Shown: positions 25,501 through 63,432, counted from the stretch's first letter. The stretch is 64,000 nucleotides of DNA from Symbiodinium natans (GCA_905221605.1 CAJNDS010000036.1:411001-475000), one strand, 5' to 3'. Numbers and translations are program-made. The notes: generated by a model from the sequence alone, not told the origin.

Positions 25501-25569
25501 CCCTAAAACCCCTTTCAACAGTACGGCCTCAAGGATGGTGGTGCGGTTCTTGCTGTGCTTGTACTGGTC
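16491..25569 (-). CDS. 2-oxoglutarate/Fe(II) dioxygenase-like gene, nine C-terminal exons
   Basis: Exons 25528-25569, 23943-24037, 22753-22815, 21624-21665, 20843-20891, 20292-20333, 19248-19328, 17672-17737 and 16491-16547 join in one frame, about 178 residues ending in TGA. The product shows the prolyl-4-hydroxylase-like jelly-roll layout: RFTSIQVNKDY, HxD in AELHVDKKD, IIGLGSYVGGQLWVDD, the distal His in FDGNLPHKV, and the 2-oxoglutarate-binding Arg in PFKGRRYTLVYF. By family these are two Fe-binding His, one Asp, and an Arg for 2-oxoglutarate. The substrate is unknown. Exons upstream of DQYKHSKN were not established. All acceptors are AG|G; donors are GC (4), GA (2) and GT (2). It lies head-to-tail with the NudC-type gene. 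Confidence 0.85.
17672..17737 (-). CDS. Dioxygenase-like gene exon with distal His
   Basis: Sixty-six nt, EPVHPTSYPGRWLGFDG then NLPHK. The His of LPHK is the predicted third iron ligand. Acceptor TTTAG|G, donor AAG|GCG (GC type). CCCTAAA left and TTTAGGG right within 30 nt. Confidence 0.85.
17763..17826 (+). repeat. Interstitial telomeric tract (TTTAGGG)n in an intron
   Basis: In gene orientation this is CCCTAAA just upstream of the acceptor of the exon at 17672-17737. Confidence 0.95.
18071..18168. mobile_element. Hairpin element family A, copy 6
   Basis: Near-complete: GTTGGGATGTTCCCC at left, AAGGACTGTTAGTATAAGGG at right. A CCCTAAA tract begins a few bases to the right. Confidence 0.75.
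19136..19180. mobile_element. Hairpin element family A, copy 7, cut by telomeric repeat
   Basis: Only the left half remains (GGGGATGTTCCCCCTTATGC to GATTATAGTACCCCC); CCCTAAA repeats continue directly from the middle of the element. Confidence 0.75.
19178..19247 (-). repeat. Interstitial telomeric tract at an intron start
   Basis: In gene orientation TTTAGGG begins immediately after the donor of the exon at 19248-19328, and its far end cuts a family A hairpin element. Confidence 0.95.
19248..19328 (-). CDS. Dioxygenase-like gene exon, IIGLGSYVGGQLWVDD
   Basis: Eighty-one nt, 27 codons, with the GGxL strand that follows HxD in this superfamily. Acceptor AAGAG|G. The donor is drawn as GTG|GTG; GC donors a few codons earlier are alternatives. 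The telomeric tract on the left starts at the donor itself, so TTTAGGG begins two bases into the intron. Confidence 0.88.
20292..20333 (-). CDS. Dioxygenase-like gene exon with HxD metal motif
   Basis: Forty-two nt, VNKDYAAELHVDKK. His and Asp of HVD are the predicted first two iron ligands. Acceptor GCCAG|G, donor AAG|GAG (GA type). CCCTAAA left, TTTAGGG right. Confidence 0.88.
20843..20891 (-). CDS. Dioxygenase-like gene exon, ARAKKELPSFRFTSIQ
   Basis: Forty-nine nt. Acceptor CAAAG|G, donor CAG|GCG (GC type). With the next exon it forms FTSIQVNKDY. The frame continues for a few codons past the donor, which would insert AGFQ if the GT further on were used. Confidence 0.85.
21624..21665 (-). 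CDS. Dioxygenase-like gene exon, PNLCRLLCELARQ
   Basis: Forty-two nt, one base then 13 codons then a split Glu. Acceptor AAGAG|G, donor GA|GTG (GT type). The telomere-like flanks here are degenerate (CCCCAAA, TTTGGGG). Confidence 0.75.
21738..21806. mobile_element. Hairpin element family A, copy 8, truncated
   Basis: Left arm and centre are present (TTGGGATGTTCCCCCTTATA, then GGGGATTAATACC), with the right arm missing after ATAATCCCGATT. Confidence 0.65.
22753..22815 (-). CDS. Dioxygenase-like gene exon, CLGMTECYFKG
   Basis: Sixty-three nt: one base, then 20 codons ending SRQTRT, then a split Arg. Acceptor CAGAG|G, donor AG|GCC (GC type). CCCTAAA lies left, TTCAGGG/TTTAGGG right. Confidence 0.8.
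23466..23540 (+). ncRNA. tRNA-like segment, possible pseudo-tRNA or SINE head
   Basis: TGATCTCAATTGGTAGAAC resembles a pol III A box (TAGCTCAGTTGGTAGAGC) and, about 50 bp on, CAGACTCAAACC resembles a B box. No clean cloverleaf or acceptor stem was found. The following 200 bp is non-telomeric and could be a SINE body. Confidence 0.3.
23943..24037 (-). CDS. Dioxygenase-like gene exon, ALESISFPPSSRKN
   Basis: Ninety-five nt, 31 codons plus a split Arg. Acceptor TGCAG|G abuts TTTAGGG directly; donor AG|GAG (GA type). Left flank CCCTAAA within 10 nt. Confidence 0.8.
24042..24268 (+). repeat. Interstitial telomeric tract (TTTAGGG)n
   Basis: About 30 units with GGGGTTT and GGGCTTA variants; it abuts the acceptor of the exon at 23943-24037. 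Confidence 0.95.
24448..24592 (-). repeat. C-rich tract
   Basis: Runs of C with A or T every 5-15 bases. Pro-rich and Gly-rich frames are artefacts. Confidence 0.9.
25528..25569 (-). CDS. Dioxygenase-like gene exon, DQYKHSKNRTTILE
   Basis: Forty-two nt, phase 0 to 0. Acceptor AAAG|G, donor GAG|GCC (GC type), joining to ALESISFPPSSRKN. Telomeric CCCTAAA lies left; the right flank is a weak TTTGGGG match. Confidence 0.75.
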
Positions 25570-25817
25570 CTTTGGGGTTCAGGGCAAGGGGCTCTTACCC
25601 TAAACCCTAAACCCTAAACCCTAACCCTAAACCCTAAACCCAAATATACCCTGAACCCTGAGGTTCAGCTCAGGGTTCCTAAGCCCCAAAACCCAAAACC
25701 CTAAACCTTGAAACTTACGGGGCAGGGCCTGACAGGGTCGGCACCAGTGCCCGAAGGGTGCGGGTTCGGTGAGCTGAAAGGGCTTCTAGGGTTTATAAGA
25801 ATTAAGGGTTTAGGGTT

Positions 25818-25942
25818 TGTTTGGAGGTTCGGGGGTAATTCTAAGTGCGGGGTTAGAAGTAAGGTAGCTATAGCTATGACTGGTTATAACCTCTTTTTGG
25901 TTACTTATAACCCTACTTATAGCTACCCATGAACCTTCAAGA
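25818..25942. mobile_element. Hairpin element family B, copy 3
   Basis: TTTGGAGGTTCGGGGGTAAT to GCTACCCATGAACCTTCAAG, 125 bp, with TTATAACC motifs in both arms. Confidence 0.7.
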
Positions 25943-26316
25943 TCCTTCAAGTAGGGTTTGAGAGCCCAGGGGCCTGGAGGTTTAGGGGGTTTGGGGGCTT
26001 TGGGGCTTTTAGCGTTTTAGGGCTTGCGGTGTTGGCCAAGGGTTGGGGGGCTTCAAGCTTTCAGCGTCTCGCGTCAGGGCTTTAGCGCGTCAAGGTCCTG
26101 GGCTTGCGGGCCACGACGCAAGTATCTTCCAGTATACTTGGGGTTTAGGGTTTAGGGTGCAGGGTCCAGGGTCTATAGGGTTTAGGGTTCAGGTTTAGTG
26201 TTACGCATAGCCGATTCCAAATGTCCCAGCGCTAGATTTCAACCCCTAAGCTTTATACAGTCCAACGAGGATTCGCGTTGAGGGCGTCTAGGCAGGACGC
26301 AGGAAACCTTGCTGTG

Positions 26317-27012
<696 letters not shown>

Positions 27013-27200
27013 TCTTCGCACTGCCTCTTTTACCCTAAACCCTCAAACCCTAAACCCTCAAAACCCTAAACTCTCTGAATGAGAGAAACTAATGCTTGCA
27101 CACATGCGGGAACCTCCATCACTGCGTATGATTGGCATCTTATAAACTACCTGAAATACCTAGCCCAAATCACGGTAAACTGCTGTCGGTTCCGTGAGGG

Positions 27201-27515
27201 TTAGGCATCGGGGTTGTAGGAAAGAAGAGCAGGCATGAAGTCGAAGTTTTTTATAGTCCTCCTCGGCAAATCCTCGTCAGGATTCAATTGGAATCTTGCT
27301 TCGAGAACAGAAAATTCGATGCAGGTACAGGACGGTGGAGCTGTCCATAGGCTCTTCACGTGGTCAGTGCGCAAGCCTAGGTCCGTGTAGATGCGCCGCG
27401 AGACATTGGCCGGTATGAAGAAAGCAACTCTTGCCTCTTCTTGCGGGCTCGGTTCATGCTGCCCCCTGTTGGCGACCAATGCGTCGTCGATCAGGCCCCA
27501 ACAGTTTTCTCGCAA
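27201..27515 (-). CDS. Unidentified 104-codon open frame
   Basis: Uninterrupted minus-strand frame with non-repetitive, protein-like composition (FFIPANVSRRIYTDLGL, LWTAPPSCTCIEFSVLE, NPDEDLPRRTIKNFDF) and a TAA at its end. It lies between the GT microsatellite and a CCCTATAAA array, in the gap between the two recognised genes. No family recognised; could be a mobile-element fragment. Confidence 0.4.
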   Translation of the reverse strand: MRENCWGLIDDALVANRGQHEPSPQEEARVAFFIPANVSRRIYTDLGLRTDHVKSLWTAPPSCTCIEFSVLEARFQLNPDEDLPRRTIKNFDFMPALLSYNPDA

Positions 27516-27548
27516 GAAAGGCTGCTACAACCCTGCCTTAAACACTTA

Positions 27549-27678
27549 ACCATAAACCCTATAAACCCTATAAACCCTATAAACCCTATAAACCCTATAA
27601 ACCCTATAAACCCTATAAACCCTATAAACCCTATAAACCCTATAAACCCTATAAACCCTATAAACCCTATAAACCCTG
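27549..27678 (-). repeat. Variant array (CCCTATAAA)n
   Basis: About 14 perfect 9-bp units, a telomere-derived variant with TA inserted. The same variant recurs at 56130-56235. Confidence 0.95.
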
Positions 27679-27994
27679 ATTTGATAGACCAGTATCTGAA
27701 CCTTGCAGGACGAGACCGGAGTTCAGTCTCCGTGTCTGGTAGGGTTTAGGTTTTAAGGGTTTCGGGTTTTCGGGAGACACTTTCTCACCCCCAACATTCC
27801 ACAAGTTGGGATAAATAATCCTACCTAAACCACAATCTTCCCACACGCCTTCGGATCGAAAGCGTCCCAAACCCGATACCCGACACCCTACAGCCCTCAA
27901 TCCGAAACCCCAAGACCTAAACCCTGAGCCCTAACCCTAGACCCTAAACTCTAAACCCTAAACCCTGAATCCGAATCCAGTTATCGAGCTCTGC

Positions 27995-28027
27995 CTCGGA
28001 CTTCGAAACAACAAAGATGTCGAGGCT
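27995..28027 (-). CDS. Possible upstream exon, SLDIFVVSKSE
   Basis: An open stretch in coding style that would join in phase to DQYKHSKN through a GC donor. Its acceptor is TAG|A rather than AG|G and the right telomeric flank is missing, so membership of the dioxygenase-like gene is a guess. Confidence 0.25.
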
Positions 28028-28847
28028 CTAGAAGAGCCGCGGCCACGTCCAGCCGCGCCATGGCACAGTGGGGGCTGGCTGTTTAGTGGCTACAATTTCA
28101 GAACCCCAAACAAAACCTACATTTTTTTCATAAGTTATACCTACATTTTTCGTAGGTTATTGCTAAAAAACTATCTCTCTATTGGCTTTTGTTGAGTAGA
28201 AAGAAGGCTTTTGGGTTCTTAAGGTAGAGAGTAGCCAAGATCAGCAACGACCTCTGGTGTCCCCGCCCTCGCCGGTGAACAGCTTCCTTGAGATTTTTGG
28301 TATTCCTGGCCTGTGACTATTAGGGTTTAGGGTTTAGGGTTTAGGGTACCTTCCTAACTCCATGCACGGGCCCTGATTTCCTACACCCTTCGCTCCGAAA
28401 TCTTCAAATTCTGCTCACCAAGCCAAACACACGGTTGAGAATGTAGAGGTAGGGTTTAGGCACCGAGTGGGGGGAGATGAGGGGTTGCCAGGGTTTCGGA
28501 GCCAGGGCCTCACTTGATGGGTTTAGGGTTTGGGGTTTAGGGTTTAGGGTTTAGGGTTTAGGGTTTAGCTCTCTGAAGAAGGTTGTGGCCAAGCCGAGTT
28601 ATCGTTACCCTAAATACATGACCCAGCAAGAATCAGCAAGAATGCCGAAACCTTAAGCCCTAAACCCCAAATCCTTAGCCAGGAGTCAGGAGCTTCCGTT
28701 TTCAAGTGTAGGGCAATCCGGGTAATTCCAAAGTTAAATCCTAAACCCTAAACCCTAAACCTTGCATCACCCCTAATACCCTAAACCCTAAAACCCTGAA
28801 CTACAAGTAGGAGGGTTCAACTAAGACCCGAAACCATCAACTACCCT

Positions 28848-28917
28848 TGGGATGTTCCCCCTTATGCTAACAGTCCTTAATAGGGATTCTAGGACTGTTA
28901 GTATAAGGGGGAACATC
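28848..28917. mobile_element. Hairpin element family A, copy 9, minimal form
   Basis: Seventy bp with both outer arms and almost no loop (TTGGGATGTTCCCCCTTATG; GTTAGTATAAGGGGGAACAT). Confidence 0.75.
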
Positions 28918-29067
28918 GCAAAACTACCCTATTTCGAGGGTTCAGGGTTGAGCCACGGCTTCATTAAGAGGGACTCTGTTCTTTTCACGTAGGGTTGCTG
29001 TACCTATGGCCTAAGTAGGGTACCTAGAAAGCTTAGGGTCTCGAGAACCACCCTTGAACCCTAAACC

Positions 29068-56436
<27,369 letters not shown>

Positions 56437-56599
56437 CTAAAAGTGTTTAAGGTCTAAACGTAAACTGATACATCTTCTTAATTGTAGTTGAATGTAATAT
56501 ACATGTATGTATGTATATATATATATAATATTCTGTAAAGGTTATACATATATGCCTGACCCTAAGCCCTAAGCCGCGAACAACCCTAACTGCCCTGCA

Positions 56600-56815
56600 C
56601 TCTACAGTCCATATATACCCCTTATCTACCCTATATAAATTCAGGATTAAGGAACCCCTTACATCACCCTAAACCCTAAAAGACCCTAAACCCTAAACCC
56701 CAAACCCTAAACCCCAAACCCCAAACCCTAAACCCTTAACCCTAAACCCTAAATCAGAACCCTTTGAAAGGAGGTCAGGGGCCATATTCAGGGGCCCACG
56801 AAACTACGGGGCTTT
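56600..56815. mobile_element. Hairpin element family D, copy split by a telomeric tract
   Basis: Left part TACCCCTTATCTACCCTATA, right part TCAGAACCCTTTGAAAGGAG and GGGGCCATATTCAGG, with about 90 bp of CCCTAAA/CCCCAAA repeat between them. Confidence 0.65.
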
Positions 56816-56999
56816 GGCGGCTCCGGAGCCTCGAGCCCAGGATCTCGGGCCCAAAGCCTTAAGGCCTTAAACCCGAAACCCTAAACCCTAAACCCTAAAC
56901 CCTGGGGGCCCGAAACCCTCAAACCCTGAACGTTTTGTGTGTCTAGGGTTGTTGGTTTTGGGGGTTTGGGTGGTTCAGGGGTTAGGAGTTAGGGTACCC

Positions 57000-57430
57000 G
57001 TAAGTTTAGTTAAGGGTCTAGGGCGCACCTCCGCTTGCACTGGCCCTGTGCCCCCAAACCCCTCTTTCTCCACTGCTCCATTCTTCAGCGCATTCGAAGA
57101 AGTCGAAATCATCCCACAAGATGTCTCCACCAAGACTCACTCCTGTCAAGATTGTCCGATGTTTGAAGGCTCTCGTATTCAGGCTTGACGTAATCATAAG
57201 GTTCATTTTGATCCCAATCGAGCCTTGCAGGTCTCCCATCGCTCAGGAAGAACCATCCTTCTGTCAAAACTTTCGCTTAAACGGTGTAGGGGGCCCTAAG
57301 CCCTACTCCCTGAACATCTCAAAGCACCAGAAGCGCCCCAAACAGGCTAAAAAAACCTCAACCGCTTCAAGGACCATCCTTCTTGAAAACGACCCCTCAT
57401 CCCTTAACCCCAAAACCCGAGCGGCCTAAG
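57000..57430. other. Non-telomeric segment without an assignable gene
   Basis: About 400 bp of ordinary-composition sequence open in one frame on each strand (minus ILWDDFDFFECAEEW; plus VFRLDVIIRFILIPIE). No family recognised and no good exon boundaries seen. Confidence 0.3.
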
Positions 57431-58205
57431 GGTTAGGGCTTGGGGTGTAACGCCAAACCATAAACCCCAAACGGTACAGCCCAATCCTAAGCTCTAATTA
57501 AGCCCCAAACCCCAACCCTAAGAGCTCCAAACCATACCCCGAATCGTCACGGCCACAACCCTTGTCTTAACTGTTCTGGAAACTGGGAAAGGATCCATGT
57601 AAAACATTAATTTCCAAGTACCCTAAACCCTAAACCTAAACCCCTTTCTCCCTACGTCCCCAGACCCTAAACCCTAACCCCAAACCCCAAAACCCGAAAT
57701 CCACTTTAAACCCTAAACCCTAGACCCTAAGCCCTAAACCCAAAACCCCAAACCCTGAACCCGAAACCCTACACCCCAAACCGGCTCTTCCCTGTAACGC
57801 CCAAGTGGCCACTTCCTGGCTCCGCGTCCGGCTCGCGCAGCAGGTGAGGCCTTTGGCGGGTTTACGGCTTAGGGTTTGGGGGGTTTAGGGTTTAGGGCTT
57901 AGGGTTTGGGGTTTAGGGTTTGGGGTTTAGGGTTTGGGGTCTAGGGCTTGGAGTTTAGGGCTTGGGGTTTAGGGTTTAGGGTTTAGGGGAAAGGGGCTTA
58001 AGGGGTTCAGGGGTGTGTGGTTTTAGAGTTCTATGGATGCAGGGGTCTAGCGTATGAGGGCTTCGGAGTTTAGAGTTTAGGGATTTCGGGGTTAAGGGCT
58101 CAAGGATTTAAGGGGTTTCCATGGGTGTTGTGGGCAGTTCACTTCGGGTTTCGAGCAGGTTCATGGACAGCTCTAGTAGGGTTCGACTACGTACCCGAAA
58201 ATCAT

Positions 58206-58564
58206 AACCCTAAACCCTAAACCCTAAACCCTAAACCCTAAACCCTAAACCCTAAACCCTAAACCCTAAACCCTAAACCCTAAACCCTAAGGTCATGGTA
58301 AATAGCAATCATAGCTACCCTAAGCCCCTCAACGCCACTATTCATTGACCATGGCCCACCAAGCTGAAGTCCTAAACTCTCCTGAACCCTAAACCCTAAA
58401 CCCCAAACCTCAAACCCTAAACCCTAAACCCTAAGCCCTAAACCCTAAACCCTAAACCCTAAACCCCAAACCCTAAACCCTAAACCCTAAACCCCAAACC
58501 CTAAACCCTAAACCCCAAACCCTAAACCCCCAACCCTAAACCCTAAACCCTAAACCCTAAACCC
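58206..58564 (-). repeat. Two interstitial telomeric tracts (CCCTAAA)n
   Basis: 58206-58290 and 58383-58564, the second with regularly spaced CCCCAAA units. A TTTAGGG tract at 58657-58735 follows, leaving a 90-bp GC-rich segment between, the layout of an exon; a short open frame YLAEHQPGTEG lies there on the minus strand. Confidence 0.9.
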
Positions 58565-60127
58565 CTCATGAGCCCTCAGTCCCTGGCTGGTGCTCGGCCA
58601 GGTACCTCTGCTGACCTGGGCATCGCCACTCTCCCCAGGAATTCGGAGTTCGGGCAGGGTTTAGGGTTTAGGGTTTAGGGTTTAGGGTTTGGGGTTTGGG
58701 GTTTGGGGTTTGGGGTTTAGGGTTTGGGGTTTGGGATTTGGGGTTTTGTGTTTAGGGTGTAGGGTTGGCTTAGCGTTTAGGATTTCAGGGTTTCAGGGCT
58801 TAGCAGCTTTGTGGCTTTTATGGGTTTAGGGGTTTAAGGTTTAGGGCTTATAGGGTTGAGGGTTCCAACTGCACCTGGCAACCGCACCATAACTAGTAGG
58901 TGTGCCCAGGAAAAATCTGAAGGTACCCTACTGTAAGACTTGTTGTAAGAAGGGTTCAGGGCCTAACGGGTCCGTATCGTTTCCAATCATGAGACGTTTG
59001 GGGCTTCGGACTCAGTTGCCCAAAACCCCTAAACCCTAAACCCCAATTCCGTAGCTTACTATACCCTAAACCCTAAGATCCTAGCCCTAAGCCTCTGTCA
59101 GCCCTAACCCTATCCTCCAACAACCCTGCGCGAACGCTCATGGGTAACCTCTTGGAACAGTGGGGATATACATGCCCAGGGTGATGAGTACGTCTCGGGT
59201 ACTTGTAACACCACCTATGCATACCCAGGAACCTTCAAGTTCCCCCGAAACCCTGTAGCCCTAAACCCTAAACCCTAAACCCCAAACCCTAAACCCTAAA
59301 CCCTAAACCCTAAACCCTGGGATCTTTTCGCATCAACTCCAGGGTGGGGTTCGGAGCCGGACCTGGGACCTCTCTAGCGTAGGAATCCGTTAAGTTGGGG
59401 TTTAGGGTTTAGGGCTTAGGGCTTAGAGTTTAGGGCTTAGAGTCGAGGGTTCAGGGTTTAAGAGTTTAGGGTTTAAGGGTGGAGGGTTTAGGGTGGAGGG
59501 TTCAGGGTTTCGGGGTAGGAGGGTTGAGGGTTAAGGGCTTCAGGTTTAGAATGGGTTATTTTGGGAGTTGACGATGAGGCGCGTCTTCTAGGCTTTCGGG
59601 CTTCGGGGTTGCCAAAAAAAAACCAACCCTAAACCCTAACCCTCAACCCTAAACCCTAAACCCGAGGCTCTAAAGTCTAAGGGCCTGCGGGCGTGTTGTT
59701 TCAAGGTTCAGAGGGACATGATCTTAGGGTAGTCACATGGTCCCTTAGCATGGGCCCTTAAATGGTCCCTTCGGCCACAGGACTTGGTACTATAGGGTTT
59801 AGGATTTAGGGTTTAGGGTTTAGGAGAGTCATGGACCCAATACAGCACAAGGGCACAGGCAGGGCTCATGGAAGGTGCCAGAGTTCAGGGTGCTCAGGGG
59901 TTTAGGGTTTTTAGGGTTTAGGGTTTAGGGGTTTAGGGTGGGTTTAGGGCTTGGAGTTGGGTGTCTGTGGGTTTGGGGGGTTTGGGGGTTTAGGATCTTG
60001 GGGTTGAGGGTTTCGTACCACAGGCCCCTATTGCAAGGATCCGGCTCCAAGCTTACAGGAAACCCCGCGTAACGAGACAGCTGAAAAAACACCGGGAGAC
60101 TCCGGAAAGTGAATCATCAACACTACC

Positions 60128-60382
60128 TTACCGAACCCTAAACCTAAACCCTAAGCACACCACAGAAAAATCGCCATTGAAGACATATTCCCTAATGGCT
60201 ACTGGAGTCTCGGGGTATGGCTCCATCAGCAAGCGCTTGCGGACAAGGGCTTGATATGTGGGGGATTCATATAGATTCTGGACCTTTTCTACGTCTCTGC
60301 TTTTCCACGGTTCAGTGTCTTTTGGGTTTAGGGTGCCGGGCACCAAAAAACTAAACCCTAGACTCACAAGAGAAGCTCCCAT
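60128..60382 (-). CDS. Unidentified open frame, LYESPTYQALVRKRLL
   Basis: Eighty-four codons; the central part (DTEPWKSRDVEKVQN, MEPYPETPVAIREYVFNG) is protein-like, while both ends read telomeric sequence. Neighbouring minus frames at 60607-60849 (YEFFELWFRSYTAAPNL) and 60931-61122 (PSEFGYNNLQNPIRIIK) have similar AT-richer composition and may belong to the same captured sequence. Confidence 0.25.
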   Translation of the reverse strand: MGASLVSLGFSFLVPGTLNPKDTEPWKSRDVEKVQNLYESPTYQALVRKRLLMEPYPETPVAIREYVFNGDFSVVCLGFRFRVR

Positions 60383-60417
60383 TGAAACAGAGGGGTCTGC
60401 GCGGTCAGGCTAAACCT

Positions 60418-60560
60418 TCACCCTACCCCCCCCCCTACCCCCTCCCCCCCAACCCCCCTTCCCTACCCCCCCCCCCCCCCCCCCCCCCCCCCCCTACCCC
60501 CCCCTACCCCCCCCCCCTCTACCCCCCCCTACCCTACCCCCCGCCCACCCCAGCCGGGGT
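60418..60560 (-). repeat. C-rich tract
   Basis: CCCCCTACC units and pure C runs. Pro-rich frames are artefacts. Confidence 0.9.
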
Positions 60561-61187
60561 AACCAAGCAACCCAGATGACCCATCCCCACCCCCACCCCC
60601 CCCCGATAAGTCGAGCTTCGCTTTCATTGCAAGCAGAGGCTGCAAGGGATTGAGGTGATAGGGGGGGGCCCATGCTTTCCCAAAAGAACTTGGTAGCCCA
60701 GGAAGCATATGGTGAATTCTCGAAATTAGGGTCCCTTCTCGGGTACCCATAAGATTAGGCGCCGCCGTATAGGAACGGAACCATAATTCAAAGAACTCAT
60801 AAGGGATTTCTGCCTTTGGGGTATTCGGGTTTAGGATCGCAGCGCCCAAGGTTTCCGTGCTGCGGCTTAGGAGTCTCTCGCTTAGGGTTTAGGGTTTAGG
60901 GGTCTAGGGTTTAGGGTTTAGGGTTAGGGTTCAGGGCATTATGATCGCAGCTTGCTGTGGTGCAACGCCGTCGGAACGATCTGGACGCTCTGGCTTGCGA
61001 AGCCATTCAGGTGCCGGCGGGGTCTTGATAATTCGAATAGGATTTTGGAGGTTATTATAGCCGAATTCCGAAGGGACCATACTGCTATTACCAGTAGTAA
61101 TTCTTCCGACCCTATAATACAACTTTTAACGCCTGGATCCTAAGGCAACTGCTGGTTGTTGTCTGAGGTTAGCTTTGTTGCCCTAAA

Positions 61188-61470
61188 CCCTAAACCCATA
61201 AATACCTAGACCCCTAGACCTCTAGACCAAAAACCCTAAACCCCTAAACCCTAAACCCCGAAACCCCTAAACCCCTAAAACCCTAAACCCCTAAACCCCT
61301 AAACCCTAAACCCCTAAACCCCTAAACCCCTAAACCCCTAAACCCCTAAACCCCTAAACCCCTAAACCCGTAGGGTTTAGGGGTTTAGGGGTTTAGGGGT
61401 TTAGGGGTTTAGGGGTTGAGGGGTGTAGGGGTTTAGGGGTTTAGGGGTTTAGGGTTTAGGGTTTAGGATC
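61188..61470. repeat. Head-to-head telomeric junction
   Basis: CCCCTAAA units up to 61371 meet GGGGTTTA units from 61373 with only a few bases between, a near-perfect 150-bp palindrome. This is the exon-flanking arrangement without an exon. Confidence 0.9.
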
Positions 61471-61594
61471 AACCCTAGACCCATGCAACCACAACCCGGT
61501 CAAGGGGATTTTACGATGCAAGAAGTTGGCCTTCATAGGGGCTCCTAGGACTCAAGCAGGAGTGTAGCACTCGGTTCGCGGTTGGCCTTGGAAA

Positions 61595-61660
61595 AGGGTT
61601 TAGGGTTTAGGGTTTAGGGTTTAGGGTTTAGGGTTTAGGGTTTAGGGTTTAGGGTCTAAG
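61595..61660 (+). repeat. Interstitial telomeric tract (TTTAGGG)n
   Basis: Nine units. Confidence 0.9.
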
Positions 61661-61817
61661 GTGTAGGGTTTAGGTCTAGGGTTTAGGGTTTACAGCTTAG
61701 GGTTTGGGTTTAGGGCTTCTGGTTTAGGGCTTGGGGCTTCGGAGGTTTACCTTAAGCCCTGAGCCTTAGGGGCGAGAGGAGAACAGGGATCCGAACGCCT
61801 CAGTGCCCACGTTTCCT

Positions 61818-61918
61818 ACGAATTGCTTAAGAATCCCCCCCAAAAAAAAATTCTACTTGTAAGTGTAAGATAAGGATTGTTACCTTTCATTTTTGGGGGT
61901 TCTTAAGCAAATAGTAGT
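61818..61918. repeat. Single inverted repeat around TTGCTTAAGAA
   Basis: TTGCTTAAGAATCCCCCCC at left and GGGGGTTCTTAAGCAA at right enclose about 65 bp with a second short arm. A hairpin element of another family, one copy here. Confidence 0.65.
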
Positions 61919-62030
61919 TTCAAGCTCCAGCCAGGGCCGGGGGGGGGGGCGGGGGTGTTGGTCTAGGCTTTAGGGTTCAGGAGGTTTTTGGGCTCAGGCT
62001 TTCGGGCTTCGGGTCTTTAGGGTTTAGGGT

Positions 62031-62165
62031 TTGGGGTTTAGGGGGTTTAGGGGGTTTAGGGGGTTTAGGGGGTTTAGGGGGTTTAGGGGGCTTAGGGGGC
62101 TTAGGGGGTTTGGGGGGTTTAGGGGGTTTAAGGGGTTTAGGGGGTTTAGGGGGTTTAGGGTTTCA
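62031..62165 (+). repeat. Variant array (GGGGGTTTA)n
   Basis: About 14 units of 9 bp with five G, a further telomere-derived variant. Gly/Phe/Arg and Asn/Pro/Leu frames are artefacts. Confidence 0.9.
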
Positions 62166-62590
62166 GGGCTTTGGGGTTCAGGGGGTTTAGGGGCTTCCGG
62201 CTTTAGGAAGTGCACGCTCCAGCAAGCCAGCCATGCTCTTACAGGTTTCCCTAAGGGTCCATGTACCTCAATAGGGAATGCTTGGGCCTCAAAAGTGCCT
62301 CCTATCTAGGGACTTTTGGGCCCAAGTATACAACTATCCCTAAACCCTAAACCCTAAACCCTAAACCCTAAACCCTAAACCCTAAACCCATGGACCCTTA
62401 GGGCTTTAAACTCCGGGATGCCCTCTTTCACTCCCAGCTTCGCTGGAAATGAGGGCGCGCTATGCTTCATAAATCTGAATCCAAGTCCCTGGTAGCCCAG
62501 AAGATGTGTTCTAGCAAGGGTTTAGGGTTTAGGGTTTAGGGTTTAGGGTTTAGGGTTTGGGGTTTAGGGTTTAGGGTTTAGGGTTTAGGG

Positions 62591-62752
62591 TAATCCTTGG
62601 TAGCCCAGAAAACATATAACAATGAGGGCACCCTTTTTAGGGAGTTGGCTACTTTGTAAGGGAACGCTGAACCAACAAAAAGGGTACCCTTAAACCCTAA
62701 ACCCTAAACCCTAAACCCTAAACCCTAAACCCTAAACCCTGCCTGGGCTACC
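62591..62752. mobile_element. Hairpin element with TGGTAGCCCAG ends and a telomeric insert
   Basis: TTGGTAGCCCAGAAAAC at left and GCCTGGGCTACCACGA at right are complementary ends; about 50 bp of CCCTAAA sits just inside the right end. A partial copy (62490-62516) lies across a TTTAGGG tract to the left, and another near 60690. Confidence 0.7.
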
Positions 62753-63313
62753 ACGAATCGCTTTGTTTGCTTGAAAAGACAAGCTGCGCAGGGCCCTAGC
62801 CGCCGGCGCTCCACGCTTAAAAGCCTTACCCACAACCCTAAACCCTGAACTACTATTTGCTTGAAGAACACAACCCGAAAAATGACAAAAACAAAAAAAC
62901 GTCCATCATCCTTTCAAGGAAGTACTTTTTCTTTGGGGGGGGGGGGGGGAACTTTGAACAACTAGTAGTAAAGCCTGAACCCTAAACAGCACTAGGCGTT
63001 CAAGAGCCCTATGGAAGCACAAAGACTAAACTCCTAAACCCTAAGAACGCCCTAAACCCGAACCTGAGCGAGCCTCGACACTGGGATTTAGGCACATGAT
63101 TTAGGGTTTAGGGTTTGCGGTCCTGCAACCAGGTGAAAGCACAGGCACCGTCATCAAAAGATGCCACCTAAACGAAGCCTTAACACCGAAGGCCTAAAGG
63201 AGGAAGCCTGATCCCCAAGCCCAGGATATGCTAGAGTTCTTCAGGGATACTATGGGGTTTAGGGTTTAGGGTTTAGGGTTTAGGGTTTAGGGTTTAGGGT
63301 TTAGGGATATTAT

Positions 63314-63432
63314 GGAGTTCTTAAGAGAGGGGGTTCATGGGGGGTAGGTACGTAGGGAACCTTAGGGAAGCTTAGCGAGCCTTAGGGAGTTTAGCCAACC
63401 TTGGGTTACGTACCCCCTTGAACCCCCGAACC
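63314..63432. mobile_element. Repeat family F, copy 2
   Basis: GGGTTCATGGGGGGTAGG at left, ACGTACCCCCTTGAACCC at right: a better-preserved inverted pair than the copy at 5817, with the same AGGGAAGCTTAG core. Confidence 0.7.
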
